Origin: Heloderma charlesbogerti
Lineage: Eukaryota > Chordata > Lepidosauria > Squamata > Helodermatidae
DNA: 64,000 nt
NCBI GenBank assembly: GCA_026122225.1
Contig: JANEZZ010000739.1
Coordinates: 2,356,001-2,420,000, forward strand
Direction: 5' to 3'
The translations under genes and the position numbers were made by a program. Positions within the stretch are counted from its first letter, which is position 1. Each line of letters opens with the position of its first letter. Under the pieces are notes generated by a model. It searched no databases, had not been told where the DNA came from, and saw nothing but the letters and a program-made list of their open reading frames with translations. Shown here piece by piece: positions 23,124-34,310 of the stretch.

Positions 23124-24022
23124 TCATTTTGCCCTTGTTATTTGCCCTCTGATGTTCAGTTCAGGCCTGAACAAAAGGATGTAGCATTTGGGAAAAAAGA
23201 TGCAAGAAAGTATGCCAGAGCTGGAAGTTAGGATGGAGAAGATCTCCACAGCCACTAAATATTTCCCTTTGGTGCTCAGATAGGCTGGAACAAAGGAGAG
23301 CCAAACACTACAAAAGACCAACATGCTGAAAGTGATAAATTTGGCCTCATTGAAACTGTCTCGCAACTTCCTGGCTGAGAAAGCTACTGTGAAGCTGACA
23401 ATGGCCAGAAAGCCCATGTAGCCCACAACGGAGTAGAACATGATGGTAGAACCTTCATTACATTCTGCTATAATGTCTCTATTCAGTGAATGACTGTCCA
23501 TATCTGGGAATGGAGGAAATGTACTTAGCCAAATTATGCAAATTCCTGCTTGAATAAAGGAGCAGGAACTGATTATCAAATTTTCAACCCTTTTTCCGAT
23601 CCATTTACTCATTCTGGATCCTGGCTTGGTGGCCATAAAAGCCAGAACCACAGTAATGGTTTTTGCCAAAAGAGCAGAAAGAGCAACCGAGAAGATGATG
23701 CCAAAAGCTGTTTGCCGGAGGAGGCAGGCAATCTGCTTTGGCTCTCCAATGAACAGTAATGAGCAGAGAAAGCAAAGAAGGAGGGAGATGAGCAGGATGT
23801 AGGTGAGGCTCCGGTTGTTGGCTCTTACGATGGGAGTGTCCTGGTGCTTCACAAAGGTTCCAAGGACCAAACCTGTGGTCAGAGCAAGAGCAACAGCAGT
23901 CAAAGCCAAAGTGATCCCCAAGGGTTCCTGATAGGAGGGATAGCTTATAACCTTGGGAATGCATTGATTTTGTTCTAGATTGGAATAGTGAAGTCCTGAA
24001 CATTCAATGCAGTAATCCATAT
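23124..24022 (-). CDS. Vomeronasal type-2 receptor, gene B, exon 6 (seven-helix exon)
   Basis: Terminal V2R exon of about 900 bp, fully open, ending TGA at 23124-23126. The acceptor TTTCTTTCCAG lies just above 24022; the first two bases (AT) complete a codon with the final G of exon 5. After the cysteine-rich end (MDYCIECS...QNQCIPK, residues 1-23) come seven membrane spans: about 34-58, 70-93, 102-130, 150-175, 195-220, 230-255 and 262-285. They include the class C features [18 protein letters not shown] at the first intracellular loop, [15 protein letters not shown] in helix 6, and [15 protein letters not shown] after helix 7. It couples ligand binding to G-protein signalling in vomeronasal neurons. 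Nothing in this exon is damaged. Confidence 0.95.
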
Positions 24023-24227
24023 CTGGAAAGAAAAAACAGTGCTTTTATATCAGTGATAGAGAGCTGCCATCTAGCAAGATGGCAGAGACCTTAAAGCAAC
24101 AGTGTAGAATAATTCAAAGATCCTGTACTTATCAGACAGCACTGCCCACATACATCTGCATTAATCTATATCTAGAAAGCAAAGATATATATAACAAAAT
24201 AACCCTTTAATATGAGAGAGCACATGG

Positions 24228-25085
24228 TAGGGATGTCAGAGAATTCCGCCACGGATCTCGGTGAGATCGAATACCACGGATCTCGGTGAGTGCATTCTAC
24301 TCCCCGAAATCTGTGGTGGAATGAGGCCCCCGCCCCCCCAACCCACGAAAGGCACGCAAAACGGAGCACTTAGCTGCTGCCGTCCGCGTTACCTTGCCGT
24401 CCGCGTTACTTACCTTGCGGCCGCCATTCGCTTCTTCATCATAGCCGTGATAGGCTACGTAAGTATTTACTTAGCCTATCACGGCAAGCCAAAAAAGCAA
24501 CAACAACAGCGTATGCAAAGATTTACGTAGGCTATTACGGTGAAAAAAGGGGAATGCAAATAGCGTAGTGGGCGCCATTTGCATTCCTTTTTTCCCTGCT
24601 GTTTTAGCCTATGTAAATATTTACGTAAGCTATTATGGTTAAAAAAAAAAAAAAAGGAACCCAAATAGTGCCCACTACACTATTTACGTTCTCCTTTTTC
24701 TCGCTGTAATAGCCTACGTAAATATTTATGTTAGCTAAAATGGCTAAAAATAGGGAACGCAAATGGCGGCTGCCATAGCCACCGCCATTAGCGTACGCTG
24801 TTTTTCATCTTTTTTTTTGGCTTGCCGTGATAGGCTACGTAAATACTTACATATCCTATCACAGCAGCTTAGCTGGAGGCAAATGGCGGCTGCTACGGCG
24901 GCCGCCATTTGTGTCTCCAGCAGCCCATCTGCAGCCGGAATTCCGGCTGCGGAAGGCCCTGGCCAGTGGACCTGTGGAGCCACTGCGGAGCGGAGCCGGC
25001 CCACAGATGATTCCAGGGGGAGGGACGGAGCGCCTGCCCCCCACCGCAAATCCAACTGCGAAAAGGTGACTTTCGTACATCCCTA
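24228..25085 (-). mobile_element. Palindromic hAT-like element 5 (gene B intron 5)
   Basis: End B (TAGGGATGTCAGAGAATTCC) on the left, end A (GACTTTCGTACATCCCTA) on the right. The TSD is GCACATGG / GAACATGG, one mismatch. Near the left end GATCTCGGTGAGNNCGAAT is tandemly repeated. Palindromes at about 24446-24483, 24600-24636, 24705-24745 and 24826-24863. Confidence 0.85.
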
Positions 25086-26060
25086 GAACATGGTGCTTTG
25101 TGGTGTATCATGTAATGCATGAACTGTGAGCCAGGACCTCTGTATTTAAATCTGATGGCAATCTCACCTGGAAACCACACGCGCGCACACACCCTGACAA
25201 TCTCTAGCGGCACAGTCGGCCTCAGCACGTGCCATGCCACTGCCTGACTTAAGCAAACCAAGACTTTCCCATCAGGCTGCCACCTGTGCACCTGCCCCTG
25301 TTGAAACTGCCAGTCACTTTTGTCATCTTCCACCCTACCAGCTTCGATTCTGGCAGTAGCAGCCACAGAATCCTATTGTAGAATCTTAGCTCCCACTCTA
25401 TTCCAGAGTGTCAGTCAAAGCAGAGGACAACTGCCATTTCAAATCCTCTGAAATGCAATACCCAATATGACAGAAGCTGGAACTCCACTCTAAAGTAAGA
25501 TGTCAGTGGTGGCTGAACCTGAGTTGGGCAGGCAGTTGTGGGGGAGGTTGGCAGGGCATGGTCATTTCACCACCCATCTCCATTTGCCACCTGAGGCAGG
25601 TGGCTTACCGAACCTGATGGTAAGGCTGGTCTTGGGTGTTGTGTTTACCTGGGTTTTCTATTGGAAGGCAGGCACTGGAGGATTATGGAATTTTGCAATA
25701 TTTGAGTTTATTTACAAATAGGCAGGCTGAACATAGTTGGAGAAAACACTGCAATAGCAACCCTGCCTTTTCCACATCAGATCTCCAGACAGGAGATATA
25801 ATCCTTGGATGCATCCTTCTTTTTGGGTCCCAAATGTTTTTGTACTTTTACCCATTCACACCAAGCTTGTGCCCTCCTTCTAGGTAGAGGGGGTGAATAC
25901 GGATAAGTTACCTTCTCCAACCAACTCCATGGATTTTCTTTAAATTCATTGGATTTTCTTTAAATTCCATAACAGAAGATGGGCCTGAAAACTTTGCCAC
26001 TGACTATTATGGAACATTTTTAGTCATTCTGGCCCCATGAATCTTCTCCAGTCGAGCTCC
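25086..26060. other. Gene B intron 5, no exon seen
   Basis: 25090-25185 faintly resembles a tRNA-derived SINE body (ATGCATGAACTGTGAGCCAG), too decayed to call. The rest is unassigned. Confidence 0.4.
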
Positions 26061-26078
26061 TCAGAAACGTAGAACAAT

Positions 26079-26234
26079 CTGTCTGTCTGTCTGTCTGTCT
26101 GTCTATCATCCATCCATTAGAACTGTATATAGTAAAATTTTCGCAGACACTATATTCATTCTTCCTGGCATCTAGCTTTCTATATAGAATGCTTCCTTTC
26201 TTTCTTTCCTTCCTTCCTTCCTTCCTTCCTTCCT

Positions 26235-26280
<46 letters not shown>

Positions 26281-26281
26281 G
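26079..26281. repeat. (GTCT)n, (TTCC)n, (TC)n and (TTTC)n microsatellites
   Basis: GTCT run at 26079-26104 and a long polypyrimidine tract at about 26192-26281 changing unit from TTTC to TTCC to TC and back to TTTC. Confidence 0.95.
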
Positions 26282-26433
26282 TTTGAGAAAACATTTAAAC
26301 ATAGAGAAGTTAGAATTTTGTGACTGACATAGATTCAGAAACAGCTATCATGATCCAAAGCATGCAACTTTATTTGATGACACATTACCATGTTCTTTGC
26401 CAGCAGCTGCTTATAAATACTTCTTTCTTCCTT

Positions 26434-26975
26434 CATAGAATCATAGAATAGTAGGGTTGGAAGGGGCCTATAAGACTGTTGAGTCCAACCCCCTGCTCAA
26501 TGCAGGAATCTAAGTCAAAGCATCCCTGACAGATGGCTGTCCAGCTCCATCTTGAATGCCTGCAGTGTGGGAGACCCCACTACCTCCCTAGGTAATTGGT
26601 TCCATTGTCTCATTGCTCTAACAGTCAGGACATTTTCCTGATGTTCAGCCAGAATCTGGCTTCCTGTCACTTCAGCCCATTCTTCCATGGCCAGCACTCT
26701 GGGATGGTTGGGAAGAGATCCTGCCCTCTCTCTCTGTGACAACCTTTCAAGGACTTGAAGAGCTCTATCACATCTCCCCTTAGTCTTCTCTTCTCAAGGC
26801 TAAACATGCCTAGTTCTTTCAATCTCTCCTCAGGGCTTTCTTTCCAGTCCCCTGATTTCTTTGTTGTCCTCCTCTGAACCCTCTCCAGTTTGTCTGCATC
26901 CTTCTTAAAGTGTGGCACCCAGAACGGGATACAGTACTCCAGAAGAGGCCTAACCAGTGCTGAGGAGAGGGGACT
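26434..26975 (-). mobile_element. CR1 LINE, 5'-truncated
   Basis: The 3' terminus reads ATTCTATGATTCTATGA on the minus strand, the classical CR1 end. The minus frame 26918-26667 reads DKLERVQRRTTKKSGDW and RLKELGMFSLEKRRLRGDVI, and continues in 26742-26515 as RAMRQWNQLPREVVGSPTLQ, the CR1 ORF2 C-terminus, with one frameshift. Confidence 0.9.
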
Positions 26976-27254
26976 AGTACTTTCCTTTACCTATGAAGGA
27001 GAATTCCAACTAAAACAAACCAACAGCAATCCAATGTTTAGAGTGTCAAAATGTGTGACCAAGCATAACTAGGCCTGCATAAAAAAGAGAGGTTTCCATC
27101 CTTCTGTAAGACGTGTTGTACCTCTAGCCTGATATTCAAGGGCCAGTAATGTGTTCCTACTCCTTCCAGACCAAAGGCCATGCTCATTTTCATTGTATCT
27201 GTTTTGCTGGATATGATATGATATGATATGATATGTAGCATGCTTGACTCCTAC

Positions 27255-27381
27255 CGTTCTGATTAGAAATCTTCCCTTGAGGACATGGGGCACAATCATA
27301 ACAGCAAAAAGGCTCCCCTTCCTTCTTTTTCCTGATGTAACCAGGATGGCAGTTGTCATTACATGCAGAAATGGGCAGCAC
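27255..27381 (-). CDS. Vomeronasal type-2 receptor, gene B, exon 5
   Basis: 127-bp exon for the cysteine-rich NCD3G linker between the flytrap domain and the membrane domain. Acceptor TTTTGTTAG, donor G|GTAGGA. It reads VLPISACNDNCHPGYIRKKK and GEPFCCYDCAPCPQGKISNQ with all the expected cysteines. It enters in phase 0 after exon 4 and leaves one base, which exon 6 completes to give an Asp. The exon is intact. Confidence 0.95.
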
Positions 27382-27596
27382 CTAACAAAACAGAAACATC
27401 AGTGGAGAATGGTTAGGACTGAGAAAAATAGATTTTGATAGGTGCCATTTCTCTTTTGCATATAAAGAAACATGGTGTTCCAAATGGGGTAGATTTTACT
27501 GATTGATTGATAATACTTGTATACCATTTGATATAATAAAATCTCTAAGCAGATGACATACAAAAGTATTTAAATCACCGTCAAAATAAGGGATGT

Positions 27597-27900
27597 CAGA
27601 GAAATCTGCTGCGGATCGGGGCCACTTACTTCTGCTCCAGGAGGATTGGAGGTGGAACAGCACTCAGCTGCTTCTTGCCAGCCAGAGCCATTCGCCTCCT
27701 CCCTGTCACTGCCGATTGCCATATCTTCTCTTTAAAAATAAAAATAAAAAATGGCAATCGGCAGGATGTGCCCATAGACTTAGATGCAAATAGAGTCATG
27801 ACTCTTGCGTCTGAGTCTATGCGTGACCTCCCTGTTTTGCCACCCTATCTCTATTTTGACTATTTTTAAAAAAAGCCAACAGAACCTGCACAAAACACCC
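27597..27900. mobile_element. Partial hAT-like element of a related, palindrome-poor family
   Basis: It begins TAAGGGATGTCAGAGAAATC, like end B of the palindromic family, and has an ACTTACTT motif. Inside it carries one inverted repeat (GCCGATTGCCAT at 27709-27720 versus ATGGCAATCGGC at 27751-27762) and no TACGTA palindromes. I find no right end or TSD. Confidence 0.4.
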
Positions 27901-28041
27901 TATGATTTGCAAGTGACAAAGTGATAATGGCACATATATACTTGTGACAGCGCACATGCATCAGCAGTACAAGGAAGGAGAGAGCCTTTGCGGGTTAATA
28001 TTTAAAGGTTTGTTAAGGAAGCCTGAGCTTGAAAAGTGTTG

Positions 28042-28107
<66 letters not shown>

Positions 28108-28108
28108 G
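28042..28108. repeat. (GT)n(GA)n microsatellite
   Basis: GT run followed by GA run. Confidence 0.95.
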
Positions 28109-28301
28109 AGAGGTGGGTGGGTTTTGACAAAATGTATCTGGAGTTATTAGAGGACTTAGGAGCCATCTGTTTGAATCTGAAGCCCTCTTCCTGCTTTACC
28201 TGATGGTGTGTAGGCCTGATGTGGGCAGGGGTACATGGGCACATATGTAAGCTCTCTTCCCAATGTAAGCTCTCTGCCCAATGGGTAAGCTCTCTGTCCA
28301 G

Positions 28302-29193
28302 TAGGGATGGCGGAGAATTTCGCCACGGATTTCAGTGAGGCCGAATGCACTGGCATTCGGCCCCCCGAAATCCATGGTGGAACAGCCTGACACCCCCCTC
28401 ACCCCCTGCAGATCCCCGCCGGGATGAGACTTACCTGGGCCGGATGTTCTGGACGGCGAAGGCTCAGAGGTGGCTTCGGCAGTGGTGGTGGTGGCGGCTG
28501 GTCTTCCAACCGGCTGCTGCAGCTGCCATTTGCAGTCTTGTCTTTTTTGTTTTTTACCTAGACATGATAGTCTATGTAAAGACTTGTGTAGCCTATCATG
28601 TCTGGGGTAAAAAACAAAAACAAAACCGCGTATGCAAATGGCGGCGGCTAGGCCGGCTGCCATTTGCGTTCCTTATTTTTCGCCATTTTAATCTACATAA
28701 ATATTTACGTAGGCTAAAACGGCAAATCATAAAGGAACACAAGTAGCGCCCACTACGCTATTTGCATTCCCCCTTTTTTTTCCGCTGTAGTAGTCTAAGT
28801 AAATATTTACGTAGACTAAAACGGCAAAAAATAAGGAAAGCAAAAGGCGGCCACCATAGCAGCCAGCATTTGTGTATGGTTTTTGTTTTGCCATGATAGG
28901 CTACGTAAATATTTACGTAGCCTATCATGGTGAAATACAGGGACGCAAACGGCGGTGGCTACGGCAGCCACCATTTGTGTCCCTGCTGCCCAGGGGCCGG
29001 ATGTCCGGCTGCAGGCGGAGCCGGCCAGCGGCTCTGCGGAATCCCTGTGAAGCACAGCCGGCCAGGCAGGACTCCGGGGGGAGGGATGGAGCGCCTCCCC
29101 CATCGCCAAGGATTCCGGGGGGAGGGATGGAGCGCCTCCCCCCCCACTGTGAAGCAGATCCGTGAAACGGTAAGTGACTTTCATACATCCCTA
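28302..29193 (-). mobile_element. Palindromic hAT-like element 6 (gene B intron 4)
   Basis: End B (TAGGGATGGCGGAGAATTTC) on the left and end A (TGACTTTCATACATCCCTA) on the right. The flanks CTGTCCAG and CACAAAGG do not match. It contains a perfect 40-bp palindrome at 28891-28930 with arm CCATGATAGGCTACGTAAAT, and others near 28562-28600, 28682-28720 and 28786-28825. The segment ATTCCGGGGGGAGGGATGGA is tandemly repeated near the right end. Confidence 0.8.
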
Positions 29194-29246
29194 CACAAAG
29201 GTCAGAAAAAGTCTATGTAAGCACATTTCTTTTTGGCAATGTAAAG

Positions 29247-29880
29247 TAGGGATGTATGAAAATCACTTACCTGTCACGAAATTTGATTCGTGGTGGCGCT
29301 CCGTCCCTCCCCCCGAAATTCTGGCCGGGAGGGAAGCACCCCGTCCCTCCGCCCTGAAATTCTGACCGGGGGGAGGCGCCCCGTCCCTCCCGCCACGAAT
29401 CCTGACCGGCCGGGAATGCAAAAGGCGGCGGCCGTAGCCACCGCTGTTTGCGTCCCTGCAGTCAGCCGTGATAGGCTACGTAAATGTAGCTACGTAGCCT
29501 ATCACGGCTGAGTAAAAAAACAAAAACAAAACTTAAAACTTAAATGTTTACATAGACTAAACATGCCAAAATAAGGAATGCAAAAGGTGGCGCCGCCATT
29601 TGCGTACGTGCAGTTTTTTTTTTTTTTTACTCAGCCATGATAGGCTATGTAAACATTTATGTAGCCTATCACGTTTTGTTGTTGTTGTTGTTGTTTTACT
29701 GGAAATGGCGGTGACGGCAGCCAGTCGGAAGACCGGCCGCCGCAGCTGATGGAGCCGCCGCCGCCAGGGAGATTCGCCCAAGGTAAGTCCCGTCCCGGGT
29801 GGGGGGCGGGGGGGTGGCAGACCGTTTCACCACCAATTCAGCCTCCCCAAGATTCGTGGCGAAATTCTCTGACATCCCTA
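29247..29880 (+). mobile_element. Palindromic hAT-like element 7
   Basis: End A left, end B right (AATTCTCTGACATCCCTA). The TSD ATGTAAAG is exact (29239-29246, 29881-29888). Splice-donor motifs ACTTACCT (29267) and AGGTAAGT (29781) face outward. Palindrome at 29465-29508 and another at about 29635-29672. It lies 53 bp from element 6. Confidence 0.9.
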
Positions 29881-29888
29881 ATGTAAAG

Positions 29889-30803
29889 TGGAGTCCAGGT
29901 GGCCTGATTCAGATTCCAACCACAGCAGGGGGGAGCATAGTTTTAAAGTCCCCTAAGCACCCCTCATGCTAGGATCCCTAGCATGAGAAAATCACACCAG
30001 CTAAAGGTAGGATAAAGGTTTATGAAGGTAAAAATAAAGGGGTAGAGGGAAGGGGAGGAATAGAAGTAGCAAGTTGCAGAAGAGCATACAGGGCCAAATT
30101 GATTAAACATACACAGAGAGCTTTATCAACGCACACCCAAATGAAATAATAAAGCTGTCTGGCATATCCTTAACATACCTAAGTATGGATCTCCCAGGAT
30201 AGCACCCAGCTGTCAGGAGGTCTAGAACCAGCAGGACGAAGGGAGACACCATGCCTCTGCCTAAGCCCTCTTTTAAAGTCCAGCCCTGGCAACCCAGGGC
30301 AGATTTTCCTCTAGCCAAGCACTGGTTCATCCCCTGGCTGGATGGCCCTTGCATCCAAGAGGATGGAACTCCCCACCAAACCCAGTTGTTGTCACTCCCC
30401 AATTAACAGGGATGGCGCCTGGCCCTGAGAAAAGGGCCGAGCCGCCTCTAGATAACATACAGTACTATCCCAGGTGGTTGCATTGCATTAGACAGGACAA
30501 CATGGCCTAATCTCATGACTGAAAACAGGCCATCCTTCTGGACAGCCATCGATTTCCTTGCAAAACCATTTGACAACACTGAGCTACTTTCAGCATTCTA
30601 GCTTCAGGATGACACTGAGCATGCATGACACAGCTTTGCCAGCATTTGACGCCATTGTCTATAATGGGACAGAAAAAAACCTTAATATTTTTTGAACAAC
30701 TGCTCAGAGCATTGCCAAACCACTGAAAGGCATACCTCTCCAACAAGCAAGAATAAGGTACATCTGGAGTTTTCACCAAAATTTGAAAGAAATGTATGAT
30801 AAG
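29889..30803. other. Gene B intron 4, no gene seen
   Basis: A minus-strand open frame at 30513-30779 is not recognisable and is probably chance or an old repeat. Nothing else can be supported. Confidence 0.5.
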
Positions 30804-31611
30804 TAGGGATGGCGGAGAATTCCACCATGGGTTCCAGTGAGGCCAAATGCAGTCGCATTCGTCCCCCCGGAATCCGTGGCAGAACAGCTTCCTGCCCCCC
30901 CGCCCACCCTGCGGAACTCCCCGGGATGAAGCTTACCTGTGGCGGATGCAGCGGCAGCTTCGGCGGCGGTGCGGCAGTGGTGGCACCGCAGCAGTGGTGG
31001 CGGAAGGTGTGGTGGCTGGGGTGGAGGAAGGTGCGGCGGCAGGGGATGCAGGGGCAGCGGCGATGGGCGGCAGTGGAAGGTGCAGCAGGTGCAGTATTGG
31101 CGGGGGCGATGGCGGGAGCAGCAGTTGCGGCGGAGGCAGGGACGGGGGCAGCTGATCTCCTGGCTGGCTGCAGCTGGGCGCAGCGAACGCAAATGGCGGA
31201 TATGGTGGCCGCCATTTATGTTCGCTATTTATAGCTGTTCTAGCCTACATAAATATTTATGTAGGCTAGAACGGTGAAAAATAGTGATGGCGGCCGCTGT
31301 AGCCGCTGCCATTTGTGTGCGCGTTTTTTTTTTACTTTGCCGTGATAGGCTACGTAAATATTTATGTAGCCTATCACTGTTAAGTACAGGGACACAAACG
31401 GTGGTGGCTACGGCCACTGCCATTTGCGTCCCTGCTGCCCAGCAGCAGGATGTCCCCGTGCAGAATCCCCACGGAGCGGAGCCAGCTGGGCAGGATTCCG
31501 CAAGGAGGGATGGAGCATCTCCCCCCCATCGAGGATTCCGGGGTGAGGGAAGGCACGCCTCCCCACCACCGTGAAGCAGATCCGCGAAACGGTGACTTTT
31601 GTACATCCCTA
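30804..31611 (-). mobile_element. Palindromic hAT-like element 8
   Basis: End B left, end A right (CTTTTGTACATCCCTA). The TSD ATGATAAG is exact (30796-30803, 31612-31619). Perfect 36-bp palindrome at 31237-31272 (arm GTTCTAGCCTACATAAAT) in which both arms carry matching substitutions. A GGCGGTGG-type GC-rich insert at 30950-31150 makes spurious open frames on both strands. Confidence 0.9.
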
Positions 31612-31671
31612 ATGATAAGCCATGCTGGAGCTGGAGAAAAAAGTATAAACGTGCCCATCTTAAGCACTATT

Positions 31672-32344
31672 TAAGGTGTAGGAGAATTCTGCCATGGATT
31701 CTAGTGAATTTGCCCCCCTGCAATCCGTGACGGAAGGGAGCAACCCGCCCCACCACCACTTAAAATCCCCCGGAACGGAGCCTACCTGGCTGCGGCTGCA
31801 GTGGCGGCGGCGGCAGCTGCGGCTTCAGCCGCTGCCAGGCTGCAGCCACAAATGGCAGCCACTACCCCGGCCGCCATTTGCATCCCTGCCAAACCGTGAT
31901 AGGCTATGTAAGTATCTATGTAGCCTATCACGGCTCAGTGCAGGGACGCAAATGATGGCTGCTACACCATTTGTGTCCCTCCTCTGAGCCGTGATAGGCT
32001 ACGTGAATATTTACGTAGCCTATCACGGCAAAAGCGGGGATGCAAATGGCGGCCGCTATGCCATTTGCGTCCCCAGTCTGAGCCATGATAGGCTACGTAA
32101 ATATTTACGCAGCCTATCATGGCTCAGAGAAGGGATGCAAATGGCGGAGGCTACACCGGCCACCATTTGGGTCCACAGACCTGCCTCAGCTGCATGCCCG
32201 GCTGCGGATGAACCCGGCTGGTGGCTCCACCCAGTTGCCGTAGGCCAAAGCCAGCCTGGGAGGATTTTGGGGGAAGGGACGTCGCGCCTACCCCCCACCA
32301 CAGATGCCCCGGACGAAACAGATACATGTTTTCGTACATCCCTA
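31672..32344 (-). mobile_element. Palindromic hAT-like element 9 with unusual flanking duplication
   Basis: Damaged end B (TAAGGTGTAGGAGAATTC) on the left, end A (TTTTCGTACATCCCTA) on the right. Palindromes at about 31896-31935, 31990-32029 and 32082-32121. Instead of an 8-bp TSD, a stretch of about 25 bp ending TTAAGCACTATT is present on both sides (about 31647-31671 and 32345-32370) with about three mismatches. Confidence 0.75.
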
Positions 32345-32427
32345 AAATGTGCTCAACTTAAGCACTATTTAACAGGCTGTACCAGTGGCAATTTTTCAGA
32401 TTGATTTGAATGCCTGTATAATTGTAG

Positions 32428-32807
32428 TAGGGATGTACGAAAGTCACTTACCTTTCGCACCTTGGCTTCGCGGTGGGGGAGGCGCTTCGCTTCTCCCCCT
32501 GAAGTTCAGGCGAGGGGGGGCAGGCGTCCCACCTCACCTGGCCAAAATTCAGGCTGGGGGCGGAGGCGCCCCACCTCGCCTGGCCGAAATTCAGGCCGGG
32601 GAGAAGCACCCCGTCTCCCCGGCTGCGAAAGAAAAAGTAAAACAAAACAAAACAAAACAAACCCCGTGATAGGCTATGTAACGATTAATGTAGCCTATCA
32701 TGGCTAGATTTCCAAAGTCAGCCATGATAGTCTACGTTAATCGTCATGTAGCCTATCACGGGTGACTTTGGGAAGAAAAAAAAAAAAGGCGTACGCAAAT
32801 TCTAGAC
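32428..32807 (+). mobile_element. Palindromic hAT-like element 10, right half missing
   Basis: End A is intact (TAGGGATGTACGAAAGTCAC). There are three copies of a CCGAAATTCAGGC-type GC-rich unit and two GATAGGCTA palindromic blocks (32662-32702, 32720-32762). It stops abruptly after GCGTACGCAAAT at about 32800, just before element 11. Confidence 0.75.
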
Positions 32808-32815
32808 CTCATAAG

Positions 32816-33428
32816 TAGGGATGTCAGAGAATTCCGCCACGGACATCAGTGAGGCCGGATTCTTTAGAATACAGTGCCCTGGAATCCATGGCGGAACGGC
32901 ATCCCCCCCCCCGCCACCCCACGGAATCCCCTTGGGATGGAGCTTACCTGGCAGCGGTGGTGGTGGCGGCGGCAACAGCAGCTCCAGCTTGTCTCCAGGT
33001 CACTGCCGGGCTGCTGTGACCACCATTTGAGCGGCTGGCTTTGTTGACATAGTATTTACATAGTATTTAGGTAGCCTATCGCGGTAAAGAGCATGGGTGC
33101 AAATGGCGGTCGCTACCCCATTCGCTACCTGCTCTTTGCCATTTGTGTCCCTGCCTTTTGCCATGATAGGCTACGTAAATACTTACACTATGCCTATCAT
33201 GGCTTACTGCAAGGAGGCAAATGGCAGCCGCTACGACGGCTGCCATTTGCAGCCGCAGCAGCCTGGCCGCGGCCAGAACACCGGCTGCGGCTGGCCCCGT
33301 CCAGCGGCACTGCAGAGCCACTGTGGAGTGCAGCTGGCGGGGGAGGATTTTGGGGGGAGTGACGGAGTGCCTACCCCCCACCATGGATGCCCCGGAACGG
33401 AGCCAGGTAAGACTGTCATGCACCCCTA
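32816..33428 (-). mobile_element. Palindromic hAT-like element 11
   Basis: End B (TAGGGATGTCAGAGAATTCC) left, end A (CTGTCATGCACCCCTA) right. The TSD is CTCATAAG / GTCATAAG, one mismatch. Palindromes near 33035-33082 (decayed) and 33160-33202. Confidence 0.8.
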
Positions 33429-33683
33429 GTCATAAGGAAGAATACAGATGCTTGGTTTCCAGCTGAACTGGTGTCCCGGGTATAAGCAACACAATTTTGA
33501 GGCTTATACTGGTGGAACTTCTCTCTGTGTGTGCATAAGCTAAAGGGGAACTCCCACACCGCTTTAATTCCTTTGTAGTTCTATTGTTGTGCCCCACCTA
33601 TGTATGTTGAACATGACAGATGATGTCAAATAAGTTTAAACAAACAATTCGTGCTCCATCTTGCATGCTTTCTCCTGTCTCAC

Positions 33684-33911
33684 CTGGTCGAACATCCTGG
33701 GCCACACAATGCTTTTATCATGGACTGTTAACATTTTTCCAGGAGGGGCTACTGGATTGAACATTCCCACTTTAACTCTCACAAAAGACTGATTGGGGAA
33801 AATTATCCAGTTTGTAACATCAAATCCTGTGACTGTATCTCCATTTTCATCAAACTGTATTGTCTCTCCTGCGCTGTTGTTGAATAAGATGCTCCTTAGA
33901 AAGGGATGGAG
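33684..33911 (-). CDS. Vomeronasal type-2 receptor, gene B, exon 4
   Basis: 228-bp exon, phase 0 at both ends, between acceptor TTTGAATTTAG and donor CAG|GTGAGA. It reads LHPFLRSILFNNSAGETIQF, continues with DENGDTVTGFDVTNWIIFPN, and ends IVWPRMFDQ. This is the C-terminal part of the flytrap domain leading into the cysteine-rich linker. It is open throughout; the length and motifs are those usual for V2R exon 4. It has no ATG-initiated open frame of its own and is easy to miss. Confidence 0.95.
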
Positions 33912-34272
33912 CTAAATTCAAAGAGGAAAAGATACTAATGGACAACCAAGTATTTTCACAATTACATCGACAAGTAGCTATCTTAGATATGTGGAGCTTA
34001 TTTTGGATATGTCTCGCTCCTGCTTCCTAAATGCTTTAAGTTCTGTGGCTGGACAGATGCAAAATCTTTCCTTTGAGGGAAACTGGGGTTTTCTGCCCCA
34101 GTTCCTAACTATGTAGAAAAAAGAGATTTGTGGCAGGCCATTTTGGGTAACTGGGGGTTGAGGCATGTCCTCCTTCTCCATTCTGTTTTGTGATCCTCCA
34201 GAAAAATAAGTTACTCACAGAAATGGAGAGGAGACAATGAGTCACCAAACAGTATAGGTTATTGGAAAGGAT

Positions 34273-34310
34273 GTGCGCGTGTGTGTGTGTGTATACACAC
34301 ACATACATCA
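34273..34310. repeat. (GT)n / (AC)n microsatellite
   Basis: GT run followed by an AC run, able to form a short hairpin. Confidence 0.9.

Noticed and set aside
23124..24022. Alternative identity as a calcium-sensing or taste receptor exon
   Set aside because: Exon order, the NCD3G exon and motifs such as HEFYQ-GDLVIG and QMVPND-HQY in the neighbouring exons fit V2Rs.
25090..25185. tRNA gene or complete SINE
   Set aside because: Only faint similarity to a SINE body; no convincing A and B boxes or cloverleaf.
26192..26281. Possible regulatory polypyrimidine tract
   Set aside because: A simple microsatellite of changing unit directly next to a CR1 3' end; no evidence of function.
28302..29193. 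TSD for element 6
   Set aside because: Flanks CTGTCCAG and CACAAAGG do not match in any register I tried, so no TSD is claimed.
30682..31277. Long alanine/proline/glycine-rich open frames on both strands
   Set aside because: They lie in the GC-rich repeat interior of element 8; overlapping open frames on both strands with low complexity indicate composition, not coding.
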